This document shows positions 20,044-29,247 of a stretch of DNA of 64,000 nt, piece by piece. Positions within the stretch are counted from its first letter, which is position 1; each line of letters opens with the position of its first letter. Source of the stretch: Gracilaria gracilis (lineage: Eukaryota; Rhodophyta; Florideophyceae; Gracilariales; Gracilariaceae). The DNA is taken from positions 1 to 64,000 of the forward strand of contig JARGSG010000102.1 in NCBI GenBank assembly GCA_030374805.1, in the 5' to 3' direction. Below the pieces are notes generated by a model. The model was not told where the DNA came from. It ran no database searches and worked only from the letters and a program-made list of their open reading frames with translations. The position numbers and the translations under genes are program-made.

Positions 20044-20494
20044 TGTTGTTCTGTGCTGAGTAAAGTCGGCGAGTGCTAGTTTTAGATGGAAGAAGGAAAG
20101 AAGGGAGATAGGAAGCGGTAGTGGGCACACTCACGGAGAAGCTTGTGCTCTTGTGAGTTGCCATCCGGGTCATTCCGGTTGGCATTTTATAGGCACCCCC
20201 ACCGAGTCAGTCCAAAGCTGACTCGGCAGATACGATTCTGTATGCTAGGTTACACATGAATGCTAGAGATCAAAGACTTGCGAAGGACAAGTCTAGAAGC
20301 GCTTGGCCTTGCTAAGTCGCAAAACCCTGACTGCGCAAATACTTGCATGGCCATTGAACTACCGTAGTCGCACACAGCATTTTGAGCACTTGTCCAAGCG
20401 CATTTGCGCTTGCTCAGCCCTGACTTCAGGACGGGCCTGCTTATACGGCAATGCTGTATATCCATCGTGACAGAAATGGCTGGCAAATACAACA
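20044..20494 (-). repeat. 5' LTR of gypsy element 2
   Basis: Right copy of the 451-bp LTR. On the minus strand the promoter has TATAAAAT (plus-strand 20184-20191), preceded by an inverted repeat CCGAGTCAG-7nt-CTGACTCGG (20202-20226). Transcription would start below this and run leftwards through gag-pol. Confidence 0.95.
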
Positions 20495-21118
20495 GTACCC
20501 AACTGAAAAACTGAACACATACTTTACAATATCTATACGTGTACATCCAATACAATACGATGAGCTCGTATCCCCAAGGTTCCGCAGGTGGTGCGGGAGA
20601 TGGAGGTAATGACAGGTTTAGAAAGCGAGCGTTGGGTAAGATGGACCTTCTTTACCTCCTCGGACGCAGTAAGAAGTCCAAGAGGGCCGAAAGGGGTGAG
20701 AAGTCCGATGAGGAAAACAGTCATAGGCAGTCTAGATCAGAGGATGGCCGCAGAGGCATAGCTATTGCAGATATTCTCAACGCCCGATCCGGATCCGGAT
20801 CCGGATCCGGATCAGGTAGCGGTGGACCCAAGTCTAGCACTTCTTCCCAACGATCTCGAGATCATCGGACAAGTTCGTCAGCTAGACAAACACCTTCCTC
20901 ACAAGCAAATCGGGTTAGGTCGATTGGTGATCTGCTCAATCCTCCGTCCGCATCAGAAAGCCAAGGATCCAGCTCTCAAGGGGAACGTGGTGGAACTCGT
21001 CGTAGATCAGGAGCTGCTCCAACTACTGTCGGTAGATCTGACAGCAGAGGCATGGGTTTGCCAGTTCAAGATTTGTTGAATACCCCTTCTTGATCAAGAT
21101 TTCAGGTCGAACTGATAG

Positions 21119-21294
21119 TGTCGATTCGGAGAACCAAAAGGTTCTGTAAGCAGACGTGTTTATATAGCTTAGTAAACTCTGAATTAGTATGCCTATAGGA
21201 AATTACGAAGAACCACTTTTTCACTAATTTCTACCGGCATCTTTGGAGTACGCAATTTACTACGTTGCGTTGGCCTAGTGGGTAGCCATCGACA
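21119..21294 (-). mobile_element. 176-bp solo LTR of the TRIM family
   Basis: A 176-bp unit with ends TGTCGAT...ATCGACA is flanked by the exact 5-bp duplication GATAG (21114-21118 and 21295-21299). It is the reverse complement of the two 176-bp repeats at 21526 and 22072. It is therefore a solo LTR left by recombination of a second TRIM copy in the opposite orientation. It lies in the coding region of the zinc-finger pseudogene. Confidence 0.92.
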
Positions 21295-21525
21295 GATAGG
21301 TCCAACTTGCCTTCTCGAAACCCCTCACATCGTCAGATGAGTGAAAGGAACGTAAAACAATTTGGAGCACGTTCGTCTGCAGGAGCTGGACCTTCGAACA
21401 GAGGAGCTTCACAACAGCCGATTATGTTTGACGATGAAATCACTCCCGCTCCTGCCGCGGCAACGCCTCGTGAGGGAACCGCTGGTGGGCCGTCTCGAGT
21501 TTTAGGTGGTGGTGTTATTCGCTAT

Positions 21526-22247
21526 TGTCGATGGCTACCCACTAGGCCAACGCAACGTAGTAAATTGCGAACTCCAAAGATGCCCGTAGAAATTAGTGAA
21601 AAAGTGGTTCTTCGTAATTTCCTATAGGCATACTAATTCAGAGTTTACTAAGCTATATAAACACGTCTGCTTACAGAACCTTTTGGTTCTCCGAATCGAC
21701 ACTCGATCTTTTTCCGCTCCGAAATTTTCGAGAATTATCTCGGAAACTTTTGGAGTAACATTCCCGCACCAGTTCTTTTGAAATTTTTTTGATTATTCCA
21801 CCTATTGATTCCAAGGCAAATTTTCTGGATGATCGGGCCATCAAATCCACCTTGATCTCGTTCGACTCACACAAGATCAACTGTAAGCCCCTCACCTTGC
21901 ATTCATTGTTACTCTTCTGCCCCGACCTTGCCGTACGTCTCTGCGCACGGCTTACAGGTGCCAGGGTCTGCGTTTTCGCAAAGTCAAATTGACGGTGAAA
22001 TCAATTCTCTCGGGACTCGAACCCGGGACCCAGTGGGTGGCGCCATGTTCCTGCACATGCAAAGTCATGACTGTCGATGGCTACCCACTAGGCCAACGCA
22101 ACGTAGTAAATTGCGTACTCCAAAGATGCCCGTAGAAATAAGTGAAAAAGTGGTTCTTCGTAATTTCCTATAGGCATACTAATTCAGAGTTTACTAAGCT
22201 ATATAAACACGTCTGCTTACAGAACCTTTCGGTTCTCCGAATCGACA
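21526..22247 (+). mobile_element. 722-bp TRIM-like element with 176-bp LTRs
   Basis: Two direct 176-bp LTRs (21526-21701 and 22072-22247; TGTCGAT...ATCGACA) enclose 370 bp with no coding capacity. The 5-bp duplication GCTAT flanks the whole (21521-21525 and 22248-22252). Plus-strand orientation is suggested by a TATATAAA box in the LTR (22200-22207 in the right copy), followed by the hairpin AGAACC-4nt-GGTTCT. On the minus strand, a tRNA-type A box, TGGCCTAGTGG (plus 22085-22095), lies in the LTR and a perfect B box, GGTTCGAGTCC (plus 22013-22023), in the interior. Excision restores the host reading frame. Terminal-repeat retrotransposons in miniature are known from plants; this family is not one I recognise. 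Confidence 0.9.
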
Positions 22248-22534
22248 GCTATGGTTCGATGGACGGAGCCGGCATGACGTATCACAACTGCAAACAAAAA
22301 TACAGAAGCATAGAAATGCACCTGAGTCGTAGCAGCCCAAACACGTGCTTGGTGACAGGATGCAACTTCGTATACTGCATGGAGTCCCGGTTCAGAAGAC
22401 ATATGAATAGCCATCTGCGGGAGGAAGGTCGTCCTTATGCCTGTCCTGCATGTGGAAGGAGATTCGCTCAAAATGAGCACCTGAGGGCGCACGTTAAGAT
22501 TTGTAGTGTGACCGAGAGGCAGCGAGAGCAATGA

Positions 22535-23362
22535 CGTGATCAGCAGTGAAGTAGATCGAGAAAAGAGTTAGAGGAGATGAAAGAAGTTGGTTTGGTGGAA
22601 GGAATTGAGTACCTAGATTTGGACTGTTGTGGCGTAGGTGTCTTAGATTACGAATAAAACGAGGGTTTTCTTGTTTGGTTTGTGGCAATGACCAGTTTGC
22701 AAAGCGCTGCTCTCTTGTTCCAAAGACTTCTAATTTCGTCGAGAGTTTAAGCCGGTATTCGCAAAAGATTGCGAATGAGCGGTGTTCTTTTATGACATAC
22801 TCTAGAAGCACGTATCAATATTCAGAAGATACGGAGTTGATTGTATTTAGCAAAACTGAAATAAATTCTCATGCGCAGGCATTCGCCATGAAGGATATCG
22901 TCTGAAAATCAGCTCTCACGATTCTTCGGATCTGTATAGGCGTGACGCCTCCTGGTCGCTGCAAGTCTCTAAAAGCGTGTAGTTCATCAATTCTTTCGTA
23001 GAGTTCGAGCTGTTCACACAGTGCAGAAATATGAGGGAAATTGCAGCCAGGTAATTGGCAAATGAACAAGAACTGCGAGTGGCTTTATGTCATTCAAATG
23101 ATTTTTAATGTCAATTTAAGAGCACATCCAGCTTCAAAATGAGACCAAATACGTATGAATCGGGGCATGAATGACGACGAGAGAGTAAAGTTGCTTTGAA
23201 TGGACAGTTCCCAAGCACTACCATCTTCATGGCACAACTTTTTGGCTCCATGTCGTTGCTATAGTATCTATTTAGCACGTTTTTTTAACTAGATAAGCCC
23301 TTCTGGTTCCCTCCTGAGGTGCTGAAGCCTCATACAGAAGAGTAATGGTAGTGTTGAAGGTG
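22535..23362. other. Intergenic, no gene seen
   Basis: About 830 bp after the zinc-finger pseudogene. Only short chance ORFs and no repeats that I can support. Confidence 0.5.
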
Positions 23363-23367
23363 TTAGA

Positions 23368-23875
23368 TGTAGTACAATGAGACCTCAATGGGTTGGTGCC
23401 ACGTGGGCCTACTGGTGCGCCTTGCTGGCTGCACTGTACCCAATTGGTATTCTGTATTTTATAATTTCTAATTTCTAATTTATAGTCTAGGATAGTTTAG
23501 CATTGCTGGCCCATGACAGTAGGTCATGGGCACAGCCGATGACGTCATGCCCGCAGGGGAGATCGGCGTCGGTGCACCTTGTATATATTGTGGTGCACCT
23601 CGCCTTCCTCCTCGGGTATTGTAAAGGCAGGCACCATTAGGGCAGTAACTATACGACTTTGGTCACTTACTACTCTATTACTATTCAGGTTTTACCGCGC
23701 GTCGACGTCTACTACCGTACACCTACACGGTCTAGACTAGTTGCCCCGCCGTTTGCCCCTGCGGGATTCAGGTGCCCTACTACCATATTGGTTGTGTGTT
23801 TTTCCCCTTTAGGTTGAGCCCTCGCGCGCTCCCTCTACCAGGCGGACCCCACACCTTATCGGTATTTGTACGACA
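23368..23875 (+). mobile_element. 508-bp solo LTR
   Basis: The ends TGTAGTACAA and TTGTACGACA are inverted repeats at 9 of 10 positions with TG...CA termini. The perfect 5-bp duplication TTAGA flanks them (23363-23367 and 23876-23880). A TATATAT box is at 23582-23588, set between two copies of the palindrome GGTGCACC (23571-23578 and 23592-23599). A 9-bp hairpin, GCCCATGAC/GTCATGGGC, lies at 23509-23531. No internal element sequence adjoins it, so it is a recombination remnant. The family differs from the other LTRs in the window. Confidence 0.9.
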
Positions 23876-23880
23876 TTAGA

Positions 23881-25153
23881 AGGAAGGGTATTTGCAGGGA
23901 GATGCGGGAAATTCGCTCTCATTGAAATTCTAAATAAAAACGGAAAGTTGAATGTCACATGTTTCTTGTAGCAGTTGCTGAACTACGCCACTGTAAGCGT
24001 TAGAAATTGTATATGTCAGTCTTGCAGCGTCAATAGCTGTAGTGCATGCAGAATGCACTTCTTCGGAAGACTGTCAAACAGTGCAACATGTTCCTTTTCC
24101 CGTTACACTAAAAATTGGAACGCCTCTAACTTTATCGAATCTTCCCAAGTTTAATATTACCTTGCATAATTTAGTACCACAAAGATTTTAATACTGGAGT
24201 ACATTGTTTTCCCATAAATTGAAAGCAGTGAATCAAAGAATTACGACGCATACATACGCAAAACAAGTAGCAAAAACCGCCTTTTTACGCCTTTTTTAGT
24301 GCTTATTTTTGGAATTGAGGACATTTTAAAGCTAAAACGATTACGTACTCCAGTTGTATGACTACTTATCTTACAACGTATGCAAAAATATCAAACATTT
24401 AGAGAAATCTGGAGGAGAAAAAGGAGTTCTGTTTTGCGAGTAGCTCAGAAGAACGTCCTTTTCCCGTGTGAAGATGTTGAAAGTGTGCGTAGAAGTGTGC
24501 AACTCTTGACGGGAAAGAAACACGGTAAGCCACACGTGCTGACAATAATATTTTCAAAATACTTACACCACAGGATCAAACCATGCACGAAACTCATGAC
24601 AATCACTCTATCAATAACAATCTAAAATTGGCGAATTTCCCGCAATTACCAGTGTCTACATGCACATTGCGTGGTTCGACGCTTCTCTTAGGAGTCTAAA
24701 GTCTCTCCACACCGTATCAGTTGTGAAATATTAAACTCTTACCAACCCAAGCCGTTTCTGAGTCAACCTCATGATACCGCGACATTTACATTTGCGGATC
24801 TTGAACCATTTTGATAAACGTTCTTTCCCGGAAACCCAACGATGATATAGTGAAACCGCCTCCCTTTGATATACTGAAGATTTCTAGAGAATACCGTCCT
24901 ACACGTCTAACAACTGTAATACTACTGCCAAATTAAATCACTTCAAGCGATATAGGAAACGGAAGGATTAAAGTGAACTCATCTCAACTAAATGATGAGC
25001 CGACGGCAAGTATATATACCTATGCACTCTGAGATGTTGTGGCCAGAGAAGCTCAATAATTCGAAACGAAGCTTTCTATCCAGCGATCCACGATATCGCA
25101 ATCGCGTTGCCGGTTTTTCAAATCGTCAATGGCACTCTATCATTCAAGTAACC
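23881..25153. other. Intergenic, AT-rich, no gene seen
   Basis: Short ORFs only (for example 24380-24625) with no domain, signal peptide or compositional support. Nothing else recognised. Confidence 0.5.
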
Positions 25154-26386
25154 TCACAACAAACCGATTTTAACGGCAAAGGAAAGCAACTGTTCTTCAG
25201 CAACGGATTCATATCGGGCCGCCACCGCCGTAAACAAAAGAGATTCCGTGTTGGAATCTATCCTCATCGCCCGTCGAAAGCGAGGACTGTTCACATACAT
25301 CACTTTTGAAGTGCACCGGGTCAATGCGCAGTACGTCTTCATCATCATCAGCTTCTCTTCATACGAAACTATATGCCCTGGTGTGGCACAGTTATCTCCG
25401 GAATCACAGAGAACGTTCGCCGTCCTTGGTTGGTCAAACAGTAATTCATTTTGTTTGAGATGCTGTAGTGAATGGATTGCAATACATGCCCTAGAGTCTG
25501 GCATTGCCACCTGGGCGTCTGATATGATGTTCCCGATATCAATTCTCCTCGTTATACAGAATTGTATTCCAAAGAAAGTTTGGCAACTCTCTCCATTAGC
25601 GCAATCAGCATCCGAACCACATTCCTGAAAAGGACTTCTATCTAGGCAAAAACAAACCACATATTCAGAGCTGCACGAAACTATTGAGAGAGGACCCGCT
25701 GCCACACATTCTCGTTGCCCTAAACAATCTGAATCGAAGGAACAGAGATCGAGGTTCAGTCCGAAGTTGTTCAACTGATCGTCTTCGTTTTCACTCGAAG
25801 AAGGTAACGGCATAACGCCCTTTTCCCGCAATGTCTGCTTGGAAACGCATTCCGGGTAGCCCTGTAGCAATGCACAGTCCTCCCCTGGATCGCAATGAAT
25901 TCCATAGACACAATTGCGGCCATGATAACATACACATTCATCGGATGAAGAGACGCACTGTTGTGCCACATTGGTGAGCGCAAGTGATAGAGGCAAGCAG
26001 CGGCGGGGCTCTCTGCATTCTGACGTTGTCGAACATGGATCATAGTTCAGCTCTGTCTTTTCTCGAACCGTTTTTTGCCTTGCAAGGGATGAAGGAGCGT
26101 CAATCCACATGGTAGATTTCGCTGTATGGTCCATATCTCTGAGATTCCGAAGCAAAGAGGGGCGCTGTTCAGATTCAGAAGTGTCGAGTGGCTGTTGAAC
26201 GATCTGCCGTTTCACAAACGTGTGTCGCATATGAACACTCGCATGTCGAATAGCACGGTGTAGCGGATCGTTAAGTGGTTCTTTCCGGAGGTCCTTTTCG
26301 ATCAACGTACCCGTGGTGCAAAGTATGCATATCACCAGAAGGAACAAAGCAAGCGGAGAACGGGAAGAGGCTGAAGACAGAAACAT
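25154..26386 (-). CDS. Secreted cysteine-rich protein, 410 aa
   Basis: A single-exon gene. Residues 1-27 form a clear signal peptide (LALFLLVICILCTTGT). After a basic linker come two disulfide-rich blocks, about residues 115-180 and 210-280. They contain the recurring pattern C-x3-[DE]C-x4-5-C: CSTTSECREPRRC, CSFDSDCLGQREC, CGSDADCANGESC. A carboxy-terminal domain of about 110 residues (from DSRACIAIHS) has four more cysteines and no obvious family. It is predicted to be an extracellular or wall protein stabilised by disulfides. The repeated pattern recalls EGF-like or dickkopf-type knots, but spacing does not match either closely. Confidence 0.8.
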   Translation of the reverse strand: MFLSSASSRSPLALFLLVICILCTTGTLIEKDLRKEPLNDPLHRAIRHASVHMRHTFVKRQIVQQPLDTSESEQRPSLLRNLRDMDHTAKSTMWIDAPSSLARQKTVREKTELNYDPCSTTSECREPRRCLPLSLALTNVAQQCVSSSDECVCYHGRNCVYGIHCDPGEDCALLQGYPECVSKQTLREKGVMPLPSSSENEDDQLNNFGLNLDLCSFDSDCLGQRECVAAGPLSIVSCSSEYVVCFCLDRSPFQECGSDADCANGESCQTFFGIQFCITRRIDIGNIISDAQVAMPDSRACIAIHSLQHLKQNELLFDQPRTANVLCDSGDNCATPGHIVSYEEKLMMMKTYCALTRCTSKVMYVNSPRFRRAMRIDSNTESLLFTAVAARYESVAEEQLLSFAVKIGLL

Positions 26387-27325
26387 GATGGATTCTTCTT
26401 AGCAGCTGAGTAGGAAGAAATCGTCGGAGATACTGGCATTCGAAAGCTTCCTGACTCGCAAGTGTTGTTTGAAATACCGTTGGTTACAACGGTAGACGGG
26501 ATGTGCAGATGAAGGAAATGGAGGTCTCCAATAATTTAGGCTTCCACTCTAGAAGGTAGATGTCAGCCAGATTAGCATATTGTGCCACTCCCTGAGCGGC
26601 AACAGGGAAATTTAATTCGTGTAACGATACGTGATTAATCGCAGCCAATTAAATCGAGCATCATGCCGTTTTCATGCAGATGAGGAATCCACTAAACTTT
26701 ACCAAGGGTAGATGAAGTAATTGGAACGAACATCTCGAATGCGTTGCCATTTTCACAAGCTGTTGGGCCTAAAGTCATCACAACGTGGCCACATGTACAC
26801 GTCAGATGATCTGCCCGCATTCCATGACAGACATTGAATGAAGCGCTGTGCTCTCAAGTATAAAGGATACCCTTGGTAGATAGTACGATAATCGGTTTGG
26901 CCACGTGGCCATGTGGAATATTGAATATCCCGGCAATGTACCTCAACGTTTCGGTAAACCCCCAAATTGTACCACTTATACCCAAGGCTATTTAGAATGC
27001 CTCTTTTTTCTATTAAAAAAATGTGCTGAGTCACCGTGCATTTTGCTTCCTTTTTGAGAACCCCGCTCTAATGATAAAAAAGATCGATTCGATCATCTTG
27101 ATTTCTAACAAACAGGAATTCGGATAAAATTAAAGAGTGTCGTTTGAGCATAGCATTTTATCTACTGGAAGGCTCTACTGGAAGCATTCGAAGGAAGCCA
27201 AGTTGGCCTGGCCAGGCTGAAGTCGGAACTCTTTGGCTCATATTAATTTCTTTATTAGCTCCCTGTTTCACAAAACGTGTTTCGGCCAATTCTCTTTAAT
27301 ATAGATTGGCCACGAAATAGGAGTT
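26387..27325. other. Intergenic, contains the left half of an inverted repeat
   Basis: No gene recognised. 26861-26902 matches 28316-28357 in reverse complement at 39 of 42 positions (see the repeat entry). The short minus ORF at 26753-27034 has no supporting features. Confidence 0.5.
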
Positions 27326-28357
27326 CTACCAAGTTCTACCACATACATCCAATGCTAGCTCCTCGATATTGAAAACAACATCTAAATAATGATCAAGGGT
27401 ATATACATTACGGTGAGCAGTATCCGCAACATCCCTCAGAACGGACGTAGAAGAGTCTTCCCCGGCGAAGACGCTCAACGAACCCCTGCTTCCAAAATAA
27501 TTCATGAAGAATCTAGCCATAGAGGCCGAATCCGGGCCAAAATTATCGCGACCATCACCGATCAAAACGATGGCCACACCATCTTGCCTCGTAGACAGCT
27601 CAAAGAAGCAGTAATTGAGGCCACTTGCCATTGAGCTTCTTGGGAAGTTTTGCCACTGGGTTGCCATAACGGCGTCTGAGAACTCCGAGCTGTTATTTGT
27701 TAAAGGTGAGATGGGAAGGAGGTCAGAATGATCCCCCCCGAACTGCACACCAGTAAACTGGATACCTTCCCCATCAAGAATAGCAGTCACATCTATAATA
27801 AAACTCTTGTACTTTTCGAACTCGGATAGGCCAATCGATTCGCTTCCGTCAATCGCAAAACACAAGTTCACATTGCACCCATTGAAATATTCATGTGCGG
27901 AACCCCCAGAAACGGAGCGGACAGTAGAGGTTGCCAGCGGAAAAGACTGACCCACTACAATATACGCAAAGAACGCTGCCAGCGAGAAGTACACAAAAAG
28001 CTTCATCTTCAAGCAGAATTAGAGATAGTTGTTTTACAGGAGTATAAGGAAGATATGACCCAAATGACGAATGCTGGTATGAGGTGTTTTTGCTTCGCGA
28101 CGCATCTACGCAACTGAATTGTGCCGAGTTTCACACCAAGCTCCTTATGAAGACTTTGGCGGCCAGTACACTATGAAACGCTGGGAGACGCGGGAAAGCC
28201 GTACTTTCTTAATTGATTTCTTTAACTCGGTTTTTGGCAAACGGGAAACAACATGAACAAAATCAATAACACTAGGTCCGAATTAGATCTAAACCACCAA
28301 GACCATCAGAAGGTGGGCCAAACCGATTATCCTACTATCTACAAAGGGTAGCCTTTA
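26861..28357. repeat. 42-bp inverted repeats around a vWA gene
   Basis: The 42-bp arms 26861-26902 and 28316-28357 are inverted copies with three mismatches, about 1.4 kb apart, and the vWA gene at 27326-28012 lies between them. The match stops sharply at GGCC on the inner side. They may be two copies of a small transposon in opposite orientation, or the ends of a unit that carries the gene. No target duplication was identified. Confidence 0.75.
27326..28012 (-). CDS. Secreted vWA-domain protein 1
   Basis: A 228-aa protein. Residues 1-21 are a signal peptide (an ATG at codon 3 is an alternative start). The vWA (Rossmann-type) fold starts with C-x4-C-FAIDGSES; DGSES at 55-59 is the DxSxS part of a metal-ion-dependent adhesion site, and IGDGRDNF supplies a later Asp. 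Four cysteines, two before the DGS motif, one in GLNYCFF and one near the end (VCGRTW), recur in the vWA proteins at 50727 and 53059. Such domains bind protein ligands through Mg2+. The whole protein is one domain, so it probably acts as a soluble secreted adhesion or recognition protein. Confidence 0.85.
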   Translation of the reverse strand: MKMKLFVYFSLAAFFAYIVVGQSFPLATSTVRSVSGGSAHEYFNGCNVNLCFAIDGSESIGLSEFEKYKSFIIDVTAILDGEGIQFTGVQFGGDHSDLLPISPLTNNSSEFSDAVMATQWQNFPRSSMASGLNYCFFELSTRQDGVAIVLIGDGRDNFGPDSASMARFFMNYFGSRGSLSVFAGEDSSTSVLRDVADTAHRNVYTLDHYLDVVFNIEELALDVCGRTW

Positions 28358-29247
28358 GTGCAAGACATTTTGAATTAAAATAAAAACGTTTTGATTCATA
28401 TACGTAACGTGTTTGCCTACTAATTTGGAATGTAACAATGGATATATTAGATCTCGCTAACAAACAAGGATTAAGATAAGACATATCTTAGACTGCAGGA
28501 AATGTTTTGATTTATATCCCGATCGATCCGGATATAAACCAGAACATTTCCTGCAGTGGTACGATATGACTCAGAGACCCAATTGGTTGCGCTAGGCCTG
28601 ATTAAAAATAGACTAAAGAGTATGTGGAAGTTACATATAGATTTATTTGATCTGCTGCAGAGGTAGCAAGATAATGAATATCGCTTGGAACTGGTGCATT
28701 TCGAGGAAATCAATTTACATTAAAAATAGTTAGTTACATAAAGTATAGAACTGTTATTCAACTTTCTCATATTGAAAAATGTAATCGAAAGCATAGCCAT
28801 TTTAGTGGAATTGAAACTTTTATTTTCTCGTCACAGAATAGGAAGTTTTTCTGGCAGCAGTGACTGGCATATAATTCTACACTTTTCTAACCGCACTTTC
28901 AGGTTTGTTTAGCAGAAAAAATAGTTTGATAGATATATATTTTTAATACACTTGTGGAAAACAGAAGAAAGGGTTTCAATATTACTTTGAAACATTAAAA
29001 TTAGTTTCAACATTCATATACTGAAGGACACAGTTGACCATTAGATAAATCTACGGTACCATGAAAAAATAAAAGACTCCTTTGGCTGCCGTGAGTCTAT
29101 AAATGAAAATTGGTTGCCACAATCACGGAGAATTAAACTTTTAGAAACATATATTGCAGGATTCAAAACTATGGTTTCTGGTGCTTTTGAACTTTCCCGC
29201 CTGCTCCTGGAAAAAGCCACCTATTCCGGTTCGAACGCTTCACATCT
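28013..29247. other. Intergenic, holds a 28-bp-arm hairpin
   Basis: No gene recognised. Contains the right arm of the 42-bp inverted repeat (28316-28357) and the long hairpin at 28492-28557. The rest is AT-rich. Confidence 0.5.
28492..28557. repeat. Near-perfect 66-nt hairpin
   Basis: The arms 28492-28519 and 28530-28557 pair at 26 of 28 positions around a 10-nt loop, beginning ACTGCAGGAAATG and ending CATTTCCTGCAGT. It is intergenic. It could be a foldback element or a small-RNA precursor; the stem is short for a typical plant miRNA precursor. Confidence 0.8.

Larger units (their letters stand above)
14891..20494 (-). mobile_element. Complete Ty3/gypsy retrotransposon with 5-bp target duplication
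   Basis: A 5604-bp element on the minus strand has two 451-bp LTRs (14891-15341 and 20044-20494), both TGTTG...CAACA. The LTRs differ at only three positions that I can see by eye, so insertion was recent. The flanks are a perfect duplication, GTACC at 14886-14890 and 20495-20499. One long gag-pol frame fills the interior, with an in-frame TAG before the chromodomain. The right-hand LTR is the 5' LTR. The element lies 66 bp before the start codon of a zinc-finger pseudogene, so it appears to have landed in that gene's 5' leader. Confidence 0.97.
20560..22534 (+). pseudogene. DLLN-motif C2H2 zinc-finger protein A, broken by two retroelement insertions
   Basis: Three exon-like pieces add up to a protein resembling the gene at 43391-44270. 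Piece 1 (20560-21090) is Ser/Gly/Arg-rich with three copies of an [IV]xD[LI]LN motif (IADILN, IGDLLN, VQDLLN). It ends in TGA just before a solo LTR. Piece 2 (about 21295-21525) carries an AGPSN-type segment. Piece 3 (22248-22534) carries two C2H2-type fingers (the first CLVTGC...HMNSH, the second CPACGRRFAQ...HVKIC). Removing the TRIM plus one target duplication (727 nt) puts pieces 2 and 3 in one frame. Removing the solo LTR leaves piece 1 with a nonsense codon and a second small shift. A 5.6-kb element also fills the 5' leader. It would have been a nuclear DNA-binding protein. Confidence 0.8.

Noticed and set aside
22005..22100. Functional tRNA gene inside the TRIM
   Set aside because: A and B boxes are present but acceptor and anticodon arms cannot be formed.
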